From an uncultured Eubacteriales bacterium (GTDB taxonomy: Bacteria > Bacillota > Clostridia > Christensenellales > Pumilibacteraceae), in assembly GCA_900543755.1 (NCBI GenBank), contig UQSP01000057.1, positions 1-8,981 of the forward strand: a stretch of 8,981 nt of DNA, read 5' to 3'. The notes beneath the pieces are model-generated. The model saw only the letters and a list, made by a program, of their open reading frames with translations. It made no database searches and was not told the DNA's origin. Shown one piece after another: positions 1-5,510 of the stretch. A program made the position numbers and the translations under genes. Numbering within the stretch: position 1 is the stretch's first letter; each line of letters starts with the position of its first letter.

Positions 1-22
1 CGGAGATGTGTATAAGAGACAG
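1..22. other. Untrimmed Nextera (Tn5) adapter, left end
   Basis: Bases 4..22 are exactly the 19-base Tn5 mosaic end used in Nextera libraries, and the preceding CGG matches the end of the read-2 adapter. This is library sequence, not genome. Genomic sequence begins at base 23. Confidence 0.97.
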
Positions 23-52
23 CATATAATTTTTATAAAATATCAGCCGATT

Positions 53-91
53 AAAAAAAGGGCCGCTATCGTGTTCGCGGTCCTTTTCTTT
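53..91 (-). terminator. Rho-independent terminator, usable in both directions
   Basis: GGGCCGC (60..66) pairs with GCGGTCC (77..83), 7 bp with one G-T wobble and a 10-base loop. On the minus strand it is followed by seven T (59..53). On the plus strand it is followed by TTTTCTTT (84..91). It can end minus-strand transcription coming from the gene at 345..1934, about 260 bases away, or plus-strand transcription from an unseen gene to the left. No other terminator is obvious between it and that gene. Confidence 0.75.
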
Positions 92-200
92 ATAATATTA
101 TGTATTGATTTTATAATTTATTGACTTTTATTCGATGATTACAGGAGTCTTTACATTGCGTGCCGCCTGAAAACGTTTAACGCCGATTATCCGAGTTAAT

Positions 201-296
201 CTTAAATCAACAATGTATTGGTCGGGGCGTTCGTCCGTTTATCGCCTTAAAGCGCGATAAACGCAAAAAACAATAGCGGCTTTTCGTTGATTTAAG
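201..296. repeat. Nested inverted repeats in gene-free stretch 23..344
   Basis: Three nested perfect inverted repeats are visible: CTTAAATCAAC (201..211) with GTTGATTTAAG (286..296); TATTG (216..220) with CAATA (271..275); CGTTTATCGC (236..245) with GCGATAAACG (254..263), the last around an 8-base loop. No T-run follows the inner hairpin on either strand, so it is not a simple terminator. I see no protein-coding gene in 23..344, apart from a 36-codon stop-to-stop minus frame without an ATG. The element could be a 3' untranslated RNA structure, a small RNA, or a palindromic repeat of the genome. Confidence 0.55.
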
Positions 297-344
297 CCGG
301 TTTATGCGTTTTTACTTAAGGATATTAAATAAAACAGGTCGCTT

Positions 345-1934
345 TTAATCGTTTGTCGCTTTTTTTATGTGCTTCAGCGTCATTTTTACGCAGTCATCGA
401 TATTTACCGAGCCCATGTTGAAAATAGAAGTATTGATTTTTCCTTTCAGCGGCGCGGTCCATTCTTTGCCGATGCCGCTTATTCCGTTTCTCATTCCCAA
501 GACGGAGCCCACTGTGGCGCCGTTGCAGTCGGTGTCGAATCCCGTCTGAACGGCAAGGCAAACCGATTTTCCGTAGTCGCCTTCTCCGTACAAAAGAGCG
601 GCGGCGACTATCATGGCGTTGGGTATGGTATGGCACCAGTCATAGGAGTCGAATTCGTCGTATTCGGCGTGGATTCGATTAAAACATTCGTTTGCGGAAA
701 CTCCCGATTTTTTGCATTCCAGTATCTTATCGATTGCTTCGTACAGTCGGGAAGAGGCGGGTATCTGAGCAAGCCCGCCGCGTATAATGTCTTCTATGCA
801 GTCGGTTACCGCGGCGCAGGCAATCATGGCGGCGGCGAACATTTCGCCGTAAATTCCGTTTTTCCTGTGCGATATATAAGCGTCGCGGAAGGCTTGCTTG
901 GCCGCCTCGCATGGATTGCCGGGATTGATGTATCCAAAGTAATCGCCGCGAATCTGCGCGCCTATCCATTCACGGTAAGGATTTTTGTAAATGGCGGAAG
1001 CGGGCGGGGCGTAACCTTTGATAAAGTTGCAGTACGCAACGCGTTCGGCGGTGCAGTAAGCGTTTTTTGTCTGGCTGTCCAGCCAAAGCTGCATTACGTC
1101 TTTGGAAGTAAAGTCGCGGCCGTATCGCTCGACAAGCTGTTGGGCTAGCACCGTGTAATTCGTGTCGTCGTCCACGGGCATGCCGTCCACGGTGTCGGCA
1201 TAGCATTTTCCGCCTAACCCGAATTTATATTCCGTCATCATTTCTTCCGTAAGGTCGGATTTGAATATGTATCTTTTCATGGGGTAATTTCCCGTGCGCT
1301 TGAGAAGGGGAGTAAGTTCGTCGGTGCGAATGCCTTCGATGGGCTTGCCCAAAAGACAGCCGCAAGCGCGCCCCGTCCATGCCCCCGTAAGTTTTTTTTC
1401 GAGTTCTTCCTCGGTAAACGGTATTACGGGAAAATCATAAGGTTTGCAAAGTTTGACTATTTCGTTATATTCGCTGGGTTCCGTGTACTTGTAATCTCTT
1501 TTGACGGAGGCGTTAAGCGTGATATCGAACAGTATGTCCGAAATGCGTTCCTTGTTTTCGTCTTCAGGCATTTTTGCCGCCGCCGCAAACAAGTCTTTGT
1601 AGCAGCTTACGTCCAAGCCTTCGTCTGCGCACTGACGGTATTCGGCAGGCAATACGGCAGAGTAGGCCTCGTATCCTGAAACGGAAAACGGCAAGTGTAT
1701 TTTTCTGCTGTAAGGAAGTTCTTCTTCGGCTCTCATATCGCGGTCAAGCGCCAGCGAGTCCAAAGAGACACCGAAACGGTGAGCAATTTTAATCAGTTTG
1801 TCAAGCTCGGGGACGGACACGCCGCTTTCCCATTTTTGCACCGCCTGAGCGGACACACCCATAATTTCGGCAAAACGCGCCTGCGAAAGTTTTTCTTCGG
1901 TGCGTAATCTGTATATCATGTCTTTTAATGCCAT
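345..1934 (-). CDS. XRE-type HTH fused to ADP-ribosylglycohydrolase
   Basis: The protein has 529 residues. Residues 1-65 form an XRE/Cro-type helix-turn-helix domain (recognition segment about 16-38: LSQARFAEIMG followed by VSAQAVQKWESG). Residues 66-180 are a linker that includes the EPSEYNEI segment, which I recall as typical just before the catalytic domain in related proteins. From about 181 the ADP-ribosylglycohydrolase (ARH/DraG) fold follows, with the glycine-rich GRACGCLLGKPIEG (188-201), the metal-binding DDDT (255-258) and DTDCNGATVGS (467-477). The aspartates that bind the two magnesium ions in this family are therefore present, so hydrolase activity on an ADP-ribosyl or similar N/O-glycoside is plausible; the substrate is unknown. 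The start was set at ATG 1934, preceded by GGAGGGA at a 6-base spacing. A longer frame from TTG 1988 would begin inside the promoter. The cytosolic protein may be a regulator that reads or edits ADP-ribose groups, and it has a promoter of its own. Confidence 0.88.
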   Translation of the reverse strand: MALKDMIYRLRTEEKLSQARFAEIMGVSAQAVQKWESGVSVPELDKLIKIAHRFGVSLDSLALDRDMRAEEELPYSRKIHLPFSVSGYEAYSAVLPAEYRQCADEGLDVSCYKDLFAAAAKMPEDENKERISDILFDITLNASVKRDYKYTEPSEYNEIVKLCKPYDFPVIPFTEEELEKKLTGAWTGRACGCLLGKPIEGIRTDELTPLLKRTGNYPMKRYIFKSDLTEEMMTEYKFGLGGKCYADTVDGMPVDDDTNYTVLAQQLVERYGRDFTSKDVMQLWLDSQTKNAYCTAERVAYCNFIKGYAPPASAIYKNPYREWIGAQIRGDYFGYINPGNPCEAAKQAFRDAYISHRKNGIYGEMFAAAMIACAAVTDCIEDIIRGGLAQIPASSRLYEAIDKILECKKSGVSANECFNRIHAEYDEFDSYDWCHTIPNAMIVAAALLYGEGDYGKSVCLAVQTGFDTDCNGATVGSVLGMRNGISGIGKEWTAPLKGKINTSIFNMGSVNIDDCVKMTLKHIKKATND

Positions 1935-1940
1935 GATTTT

Positions 1941-1947
1941 TCCCTCC
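1941..1947 (-). promoter_or_regulatory. Ribosome binding site fixing the start at 1934
   Basis: On the minus strand GGAGGGA lies 6 bases before ATG 1934. No comparable site precedes TTG 1988, and that codon sits upstream of the transcription start predicted from the promoter at 1971..1999. Confidence 0.85.
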
Positions 1948-1970
1948 GTTTTTATGCATATCTTATAAAG

Positions 1971-1999
1971 ATTATAACACAGCCGCAAACTTCATTCAA
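1971..1999 (-). promoter_or_regulatory. Sigma-A-type promoter of the XRE-ARH gene
   Basis: On the minus strand the -35 box is TTGAAT (1999..1994), the spacer is 17 bases and the -10 box is a perfect TATAAT (1976..1971). The expected transcript starts near 1964, leaving a leader of about 30 bases. The gene-free stretch 1935..2248 also holds the palindrome at 2023..2035, the terminator at 2115..2149 and an 11-bp direct repeat at 2188..2212. Confidence 0.85.
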
Positions 2000-2022
2000 C
2001 TAACCCGTGTTTGTAATTTTAT

Positions 2023-2035
2023 CAACCGCAGGTTG
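2023..2035. promoter_or_regulatory. Candidate operator palindrome upstream of XRE-ARH
   Basis: CAACC-GCA-GGTTG is a perfect 5-bp inverted repeat with a 3-base centre, 24 bases upstream of the -35 box. XRE-family proteins commonly bind short palindromes next to their own promoter. Its role here is inference from position only. Confidence 0.3.
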
Positions 2036-2114
2036 TGTTTGGCAAATATTATAAAGACTCGATTTAACGGCGCGAATTTTACGCGAGTTTTACCTTTTAA
2101 CCCAAACAAAATCG

Positions 2115-2149
2115 AAAAGTCCGCCGATTGTGGCGGCGGACGTTTTTTT
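2115..2149 (-). terminator. Bidirectional hairpin terminator after the membrane-protein gene
   Basis: GTCCGCCG (2119..2126) pairs perfectly with CGGCGGAC (2134..2141) around a 7-base loop. On the minus strand TTTT (2118..2115) and more T-rich sequence follow. On the plus strand G and then seven T follow (2143..2149). It lies about 110 bases behind the stop of the gene at 2249..2932 and separates it from XRE-ARH, so these two minus-strand genes are probably transcribed separately. Confidence 0.75.
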
Positions 2150-2248
2150 AAAGACGGTTATTTTATTGACGGAATCAACCAACTTATAAAAACTTTTACA
2201 CAAAAACTTTTAAAAATCCGGCAACCGATAATAAGTAAGCCGACGCTT

Positions 2249-2932
2249 TTATTTTTCTCCGTCAGCGTCGGGTAAATTGCGGGCATCCGATACGATTTTA
2301 TCGGTGTAATTTGTTAAAAGGGAGGAAAGTCTTTTGTTAAGGAATTTATCGGCAACCGCGGTAATAAAGAATACCGCTATTCCCGCAAGAGTTATGATAA
2401 GGTCTTCCATGGTATCGGCAAGCGGCGATTTTCCCGCGGCAATCGATTCCTGTACGCGCTGAATGTCGGTATTCATTATGATATCGCAGCAGTACTCGAA
2501 GATTTCCCACACCGCGCCGAATCCCAGTGTAAAGAACGCCGCAGTCAGCATAAATCCCCAGGACGTCATTTTGTCGCCGTTCCATCGTATTAAGAAAACG
2601 GCGGCGGTGACGCAACCCACAAAACCGAAAAATCCGTGAAGCAAAAGGTCCCATACGGGGATAAGGTCGTAAAAGTTCATCGCGTTTCCGAGGTCTATGG
2701 AAAGGAAAATATTAAATGCAATCAAAAAGCCCAAAGCGGGCGGAAAATCTTTTTTCGTTATTTTTCCCCATACGGGCAGAATAAGCGGCACCAGCGCGGA
2801 ACAGAATACCTGAAAATATGTCAGGACGATTATTTCGTCGCTTATAAAGCTGTAAATTATCGCGGTAATCACAGCAAGAGCCATGGACCCTGCGGCAGGA
2901 AGCCACTTCAGAATTTCGTTTCGTTTAACCAT
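2249..2932 (-). CDS. Polytopic membrane protein, DUF2238/YjdF-like
   Basis: The protein has 227 residues and about six hydrophobic helices near residues 10-30, 34-55, 63-80, 90-115, 123-150 and 177-197, so it is an integral membrane protein. Conserved-looking polar motifs sit inside or next to the helices: YDLIPVWDLLLHG (88-100, with H99), WEIFEYCCD (142-150) and ADTMEDL (172-178). This order (an H-containing helix, WEIFE, then DTxxDL) is what I know from the DUF2238/YjdF group, whose biochemical role is not established. The N-terminus starts with MVKRNE, with no signal peptide. ATG 2932 is supported by GGAG (2942..2939) at a 6-base spacing and by a good promoter. The last codons overlap a 7-bp inverted repeat (2240..2246 with 2265..2271) that lacks a T-run. 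The family call comes from motif recall, not a search. Confidence 0.75.
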   Translation of the reverse strand: MVKRNEILKWLPAAGSMALAVITAIIYSFISDEIIVLTYFQVFCSALVPLILPVWGKITKKDFPPALGFLIAFNIFLSIDLGNAMNFYDLIPVWDLLLHGFFGFVGCVTAAVFLIRWNGDKMTSWGFMLTAAFFTLGFGAVWEIFEYCCDIIMNTDIQRVQESIAAGKSPLADTMEDLIITLAGIAVFFITAVADKFLNKRLSSLLTNYTDKIVSDARNLPDADGEK

Positions 2933-2964
2933 AAAAATCTCCGACTTCGGTTTTATGCTTTTAC

Positions 2965-2993
2965 AGTATACCCGTATTTATGAGGTTTTGCAA
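2965..2993 (-). promoter_or_regulatory. Sigma-A-type promoter of the membrane-protein gene
   Basis: On the minus strand TTGCAA (2993..2988), a 17-base spacer and TATACT (2970..2965) form a good -35/-10 pair, about 33 bases before ATG 2932. It is divergent from the rpmG promoter at 3086..3115. The stretch between them carries the tandem repeats at 3013..3076. Confidence 0.75.
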
Positions 2994-3012
2994 CAAGGTA
3001 TTCGGTTTTTTT

Positions 3013-3076
3013 CGTTTTAAATGTTAAAACGTGTAAAAATTCAGCCTTTTTAAATTTAAAACACGCAAAAATTCAG
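3013..3076. repeat. Two tandem 32-bp AT-rich repeats between divergent promoters
   Basis: Units 3013..3044 and 3045..3076 match at 25 of 32 positions by eye. Each contains an AT-rich palindrome (CGTTTTAA-ATG-TTAAAACG at 3013..3031; TTTTAAATTTAAAA at 3048..3061) and ends with the identical AAAAATTCAG. The second unit ends 9 bases before the rpmG -35 box. The position suits an upstream promoter element for RNA polymerase or a tandem protein-binding site; which of these is inference. Confidence 0.7.
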
Positions 3077-3085
3077 ATAAAATGC

Positions 3086-3115
3086 TTGACAAGCATGTCC
3101 CCGTTGTGTTAGATT
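3086..3115 (+). promoter_or_regulatory. Promoter of the rpmG-secE-nusG cluster
   Basis: A perfect -35 box TTGACA (3086..3091) is followed after 18 bases by TAGATT (3110..3115), or after 17 bases by TTAGAT, as the -10 box. Transcription should start near 3121, right before the leader hairpin. The A/T tracts upstream could serve as an UP element. Confidence 0.75.
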
Positions 3116-3122
3116 ATTATGG

Positions 3123-3147
3123 CACCCCTCTTGAAGGGTGTATTTTT
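3123..3147 (+). terminator. Leader hairpin with T-run before rpmG (possible attenuator)
   Basis: CACCC (3123..3127) pairs with GGGTG (3136..3140) around an 8-base loop and is followed by TATTTTT (3141..3147). It starts within a few bases of the predicted transcript start and ends 12 bases before the rpmG ribosome binding site. The stem is short, so termination may be partial. It may instead protect the 5' end of the transcript. Confidence 0.5.
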
Positions 3148-3158
3148 AAGTTGCTCTT

Positions 3159-3164
3159 AGGAGG
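3159..3164 (+). promoter_or_regulatory. Ribosome binding site fixing the rpmG start
   Basis: AGGAGG lies 7 bases before ATG 3172. The same frame is open upstream to an ATG at 3082, but that codon is upstream of the transcript start, so 3172 is the real start. Confidence 0.92.
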
Positions 3165-3171
3165 CGGACCC

Positions 3172-3333
3172 ATGGCAAATTCGGCCAGAAATAAGATTAC
3201 GCTTGCTTGCACGGAATGCAAACAGCGCAATTACGACAATATGAAGAACAAGAAAAACGATCCCGACAGAATCGAGCTTAAGAAGTACTGCAAGTTCTGC
3301 AAAAAGCACACGGTGCATAAGGAAACGAAGTAA
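3172..3333 (+). CDS. rpmG: 50S ribosomal protein L33
   Basis: The 53-residue protein is the normal length for bacterial L33, a small protein of the large ribosomal subunit near the E site. It begins MANSARNKITLACTECKQRN and contains two CxxC pairs, C13/C16 and C40/C43, which make it the zinc-binding (C+) form. Many bacteria also carry a cysteine-free paralogue that replaces it under zinc limitation; none is present in this window. It is the first gene of the plus-strand cluster and is followed by secE after 47 bases. That order is common in Firmicutes, though the tRNA-Trp gene sometimes found here is absent. Confidence 0.96.
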   Translation: MANSARNKITLACTECKQRNYDNMKNKKNDPDRIELKKYCKFCKKHTVHKETK

Positions 3334-3380
3334 CAGTTTATTTCGTTTAAATGCATTTTCTGTTTTAAGGAGAGTGGACA

Positions 3381-3689
3381 ATGGCAAAGGATACCTCAAC
3401 CGCCAAGCCTAAAGAAAAGAAAAAGCGCGGCAGGTTTTTCAAAGAAACTTTTTCCGAACTGAAAAAGGTTACCTGGCCTTCTTTCGGTACGGTCGTCAAA
3501 CAAACGAGCATAGTCCTCAGCGTCGTGCTTGTGTTTTTGCTTGTACTCATGGGATTCGACGCGCTTTTGGGCTGGCTGTACGACCTTCTCGTCACAGGAC
3601 TTAACGCAGGTACTGAGACTGCAACTACGGCTGCGCTTACGGCGGCAAAATCCTTTATGGTCGGGGTGGGATTACCGTTATGTCTATAG
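3381..3689 (+). CDS. secE: Preprotein translocase subunit SecE
   Basis: SecE stabilises SecY in the membrane channel that exports and inserts proteins. The 102-residue product has a lysine-rich N-terminus (residues 10-18), the family core FFKETFSELKKVTWPS (19-34) and a transmembrane helix at about 42-70. Single-helix SecE proteins usually end soon after this helix, at about 60-75 residues. Here about 30 more residues follow, rich in Ala and Thr (TETATTAALTAAK, 78-90), and end in a short hydrophobic stretch. The start is supported by AAGGAGAG (3367..3374) with a 6-base gap to ATG 3381. The last 10 bases overlap the start of nusG, so the two are probably translationally coupled. Confidence 0.95.
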   Translation: MAKDTSTAKPKEKKKRGRFFKETFSELKKVTWPSFGTVVKQTSIVLSVVLVFLLVLMGFDALLGWLYDLLVTGLNAGTETATTAALTAAKSFMVGVGLPLCL

Positions 3690-4222
3690 AAAACGCAAAG
3701 TGGTATGTCCTTCACACCTATTCGGGCTACGAAAACATGGTCAAGGACAATCTGCTGCTTGTATTCAAGAAAAACGATTTGCTTGATAAACTCGTTGAAA
3801 TCACCATTCCCATGGAAGACGTGGTGGAGGAAAAGAACGGTAAGCGCAAAATCGTTCAGCGCAGAATGATGCCGTGTTACGTTTTCGTCAAAATGGATTA
3901 CAACAACGACATGTGGCATATCATCACCAACACCCGCGGCGTAACCGGTTTCGTCGGCCCCCTTGGCCGTCCGCTGCCGCTGACGGACGAGGAAGTCAAG
4001 CGTATGCATCTTGAAAAGCCCGCAACCGTCGTTACCGACTTTCAGATCGGCGAATCCGTCAAAATCATCGACGGCTCGCTTGAAGGCTTTATCGGCACTA
4101 TCGACGCTTTGGACGTGGCTCAAGGCAAATGCAAAGTTATCGTATCGATGTTCGGAAGGCTTACCCCCGTGGAGCTTGAGCTTTATCAGATAGAGCGCGC
4201 CGACGTCGTGACGGAAGACTGA
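3680..4222 (+). CDS. nusG: Transcription termination/antitermination factor NusG
   Basis: NusG binds RNA polymerase through its N-terminal domain and contacts Rho, ribosomal protein S10 or nucleic acid through its KOW domain. The 180 residues match the family length. The NGN domain spans about 6-105 (KWYVLHTYSGYE at 7-18, QRRMMPCYVFVKM at 60-72, TNTRGVTGFVG at 83-93). The KOW domain spans about 122-172 (QIGESVKIIDGSLEGFIGTI, 122-141). ATG 3680 overlaps the end of secE by 10 bases. Only a weak GGGGTGGG (3663..3670) lies upstream, which suggests reinitiation by ribosomes finishing secE. A structured leader separates nusG from rplK. Confidence 0.97.
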   Translation: MSIENAKWYVLHTYSGYENMVKDNLLLVFKKNDLLDKLVEITIPMEDVVEEKNGKRKIVQRRMMPCYVFVKMDYNNDMWHIITNTRGVTGFVGPLGRPLPLTDEEVKRMHLEKPATVVTDFQIGESVKIIDGSLEGFIGTIDALDVAQGKCKVIVSMFGRLTPVELELYQIERADVVTED

Positions 4223-4249
4223 TTTATAAAGATAAAACGTATCTGACAA

Positions 4250-4343
4250 ATACAATCCGCAAGCCGTAAATTCGGCGTTTATTCAAGGTTATATATCCGG
4301 GAGGGCGGAAACCTTAAACCGCCCGACAGCACCGCGATTGTAT
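4250..4343 (+). promoter_or_regulatory. Structured leader RNA before rplK
   Basis: In the nusG-rplK gap, ATACAATCCGC (4250..4260) can pair with GCGATTGTAT (4334..4343) with one bulged base, closing a domain of about 95 bases. Inside are a small GCCG/CGGC hairpin (4263..4275) and a GGGCGG (4303..4308)/CCGCCC (4319..4324) hairpin. In bacteria L1 represses the L11-L1 operon by binding the leader mRNA, so this is the expected place for such a target. I did not verify an L1 motif. Confidence 0.6.
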
Positions 4344-4376
4344 AAAATTAAAAATTTTTACAAGGAGTAACAAAAC

Positions 4377-4802
4377 ATGGCAAAGAAACTTCAGGCAGTT
4401 GTAAAACTTCAATTGCCCGCCGGAAAAGCAACCCCCGGCCCGCCTGTCGGTTCGTCGCTTGGTCCCCACGGTATCAACATTCCGGGATTCACCAAGGAAT
4501 TCAACGAAAAGACCAAGGGTCAGGAAGGTCTTATCATCCCCGTGGTAATCAGCATCTACGCGGACAGATCCTTCACGTTCGTATTAAAGACGCCTCCCGC
4601 GCCCGTTCTCATCAAGAAGGCGTGCAAGATCGAAAGCGGCTCCGCAAAGCCCAATAAGGACAAGGTAGCCAAGATCACCAAGGAGCAGGTCAAGGAAATC
4701 GCGACTTTGAAAATGCCCGACCTCAACGCAGCTTCTTTAGAGAGCGCAATGAGCATGATCGCAGGCACGGCGCGCAGCATGGGCGTCGTCGTCGAGGATT
4801 AA
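4377..4802 (+). CDS. rplK: 50S ribosomal protein L11
   Basis: L11 forms the base of the L7/L12 stalk with 23S rRNA helices 43/44 and takes part in factor binding and the stringent response. The 141 residues are the usual length. The N-terminal domain has the proline-rich segment PAGKATPGPPVGSSLGPHGI (14-33), and the C-terminal RNA-binding domain has TPPAPVLIKKA (72-82) and a typical end, GTARSMGVVVED. AAGGAG (4362..4367) lies 9 bases before ATG 4377. The stop is 13 bases before the rplA start, so the two form one translational unit. Confidence 0.98.
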   Translation: MAKKLQAVVKLQLPAGKATPGPPVGSSLGPHGINIPGFTKEFNEKTKGQEGLIIPVVISIYADRSFTFVLKTPPAPVLIKKACKIESGSAKPNKDKVAKITKEQVKEIATLKMPDLNAASLESAMSMIAGTARSMGVVVED

Positions 4803-4815
4803 GGGGAGGTGCGCT

Positions 4816-5502
4816 ATGAAATACGGCAAGAAATATTCTGACAGCATTAAAGAAGTGGATATCACCAAGGCTTACGACGTGGACGAAGCGGTCAAAAACG
4901 TGCTTTCCACCGCCAAAGCCAAATTCGACGAAACCATCGAGCTTCACGTTCGTCTGGGCGTAGACCCCCGTCAGGCTGACCAGCAGGTCCGCGGCACGGT
5001 CGTTCTTCCCAACGGTACCGGTAAAAGCGTCAAAGTGCTTGTTATCGCACGCGGCGACAAAGCCGAAGCTGCGTTGAAAGCAGGCGCCGACATCGTGGGC
5101 GCGGAAGAAATCATCGCTAAGATTCAGACTCAGAACTTCCTCGATTTCGACGTGGTCATCACCACTCCCGATATGATGGGACAGCTCGGAAGAGTTGCTA
5201 AAATCCTCGGTCCTAAAGGACTTATGCCTTCTCCCAAAAGCGGCACCGTCACCATGGACGTTGTTAAAGCTATCAACGAGACCAAGGCAGGTAAAGTCGA
5301 GTACCGCGTGGATAAAACCGCCATCATTCACTGCCCCATCGGCAAAAAATCTTTCGGAGAGCAGAAGATTTCCGAAAACTTCCAGACTCTTATGGACGCC
5401 ATCGTCAAGGCTAAGCCCGCGGCGGCAAAGGGTATTTACGTCAGAAGCGTAACCCTTGCAAGCACCATGGGCCCCGGCATCAAAGTGGCTTACAGGGCGT
5501 AA
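4816..5502 (+). CDS. rplA: 50S ribosomal protein L1
   Basis: L1 binds 23S rRNA at the mobile L1 stalk next to the E site and, in many bacteria, represses its own operon by binding the mRNA. The 228 residues match the family length. Visible family segments are ELHVRLGVDPRQADQQVRG (42-60), LPNGTGK (64-70), LGPKGLMPSPKSGTV (131-145) and the C-terminal STMGPGIKV (216-224). GGGGAGG (4803..4809) lies 6 bases before ATG 4816. It is followed by the L10 leader rather than by direct coupling to rplJ. Confidence 0.98.
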   Translation: MKYGKKYSDSIKEVDITKAYDVDEAVKNVLSTAKAKFDETIELHVRLGVDPRQADQQVRGTVVLPNGTGKSVKVLVIARGDKAEAALKAGADIVGAEEIIAKIQTQNFLDFDVVITTPDMMGQLGRVAKILGPKGLMPSPKSGTVTMDVVKAINETKAGKVEYRVDKTAIIHCPIGKKSFGEQKISENFQTLMDAIVKAKPAAAKGIYVRSVTLASTMGPGIKVAYRA

Positions 5503-5510
5503 AAACAAGT

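Noticed and set aside
369..1148. 259-residue plus-strand open frame opposite the XRE-ARH gene
   Set aside because: It lies wholly antisense to a well-supported gene, has no ribosome binding site and its product has no recognisable domains. It is a shadow of the codon use on the minus strand.
1935..1988. 18-residue N-terminal extension of the XRE-ARH protein from TTG 1988
   Set aside because: The codon lies upstream of the -10 box TATAAT (1976..1971), whereas ATG 1934 has a good ribosome binding site.
3082..3171. 30-residue N-terminal extension of L33 from ATG 3082
   Set aside because: It would start before the -35 box, and the L33 family begins at ATG 3172 behind AGGAGG.
3365..4255. 296-residue minus-strand open frame across secE and nusG
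   Set aside because: It is antisense to two unmistakable genes and shows no family motifs.
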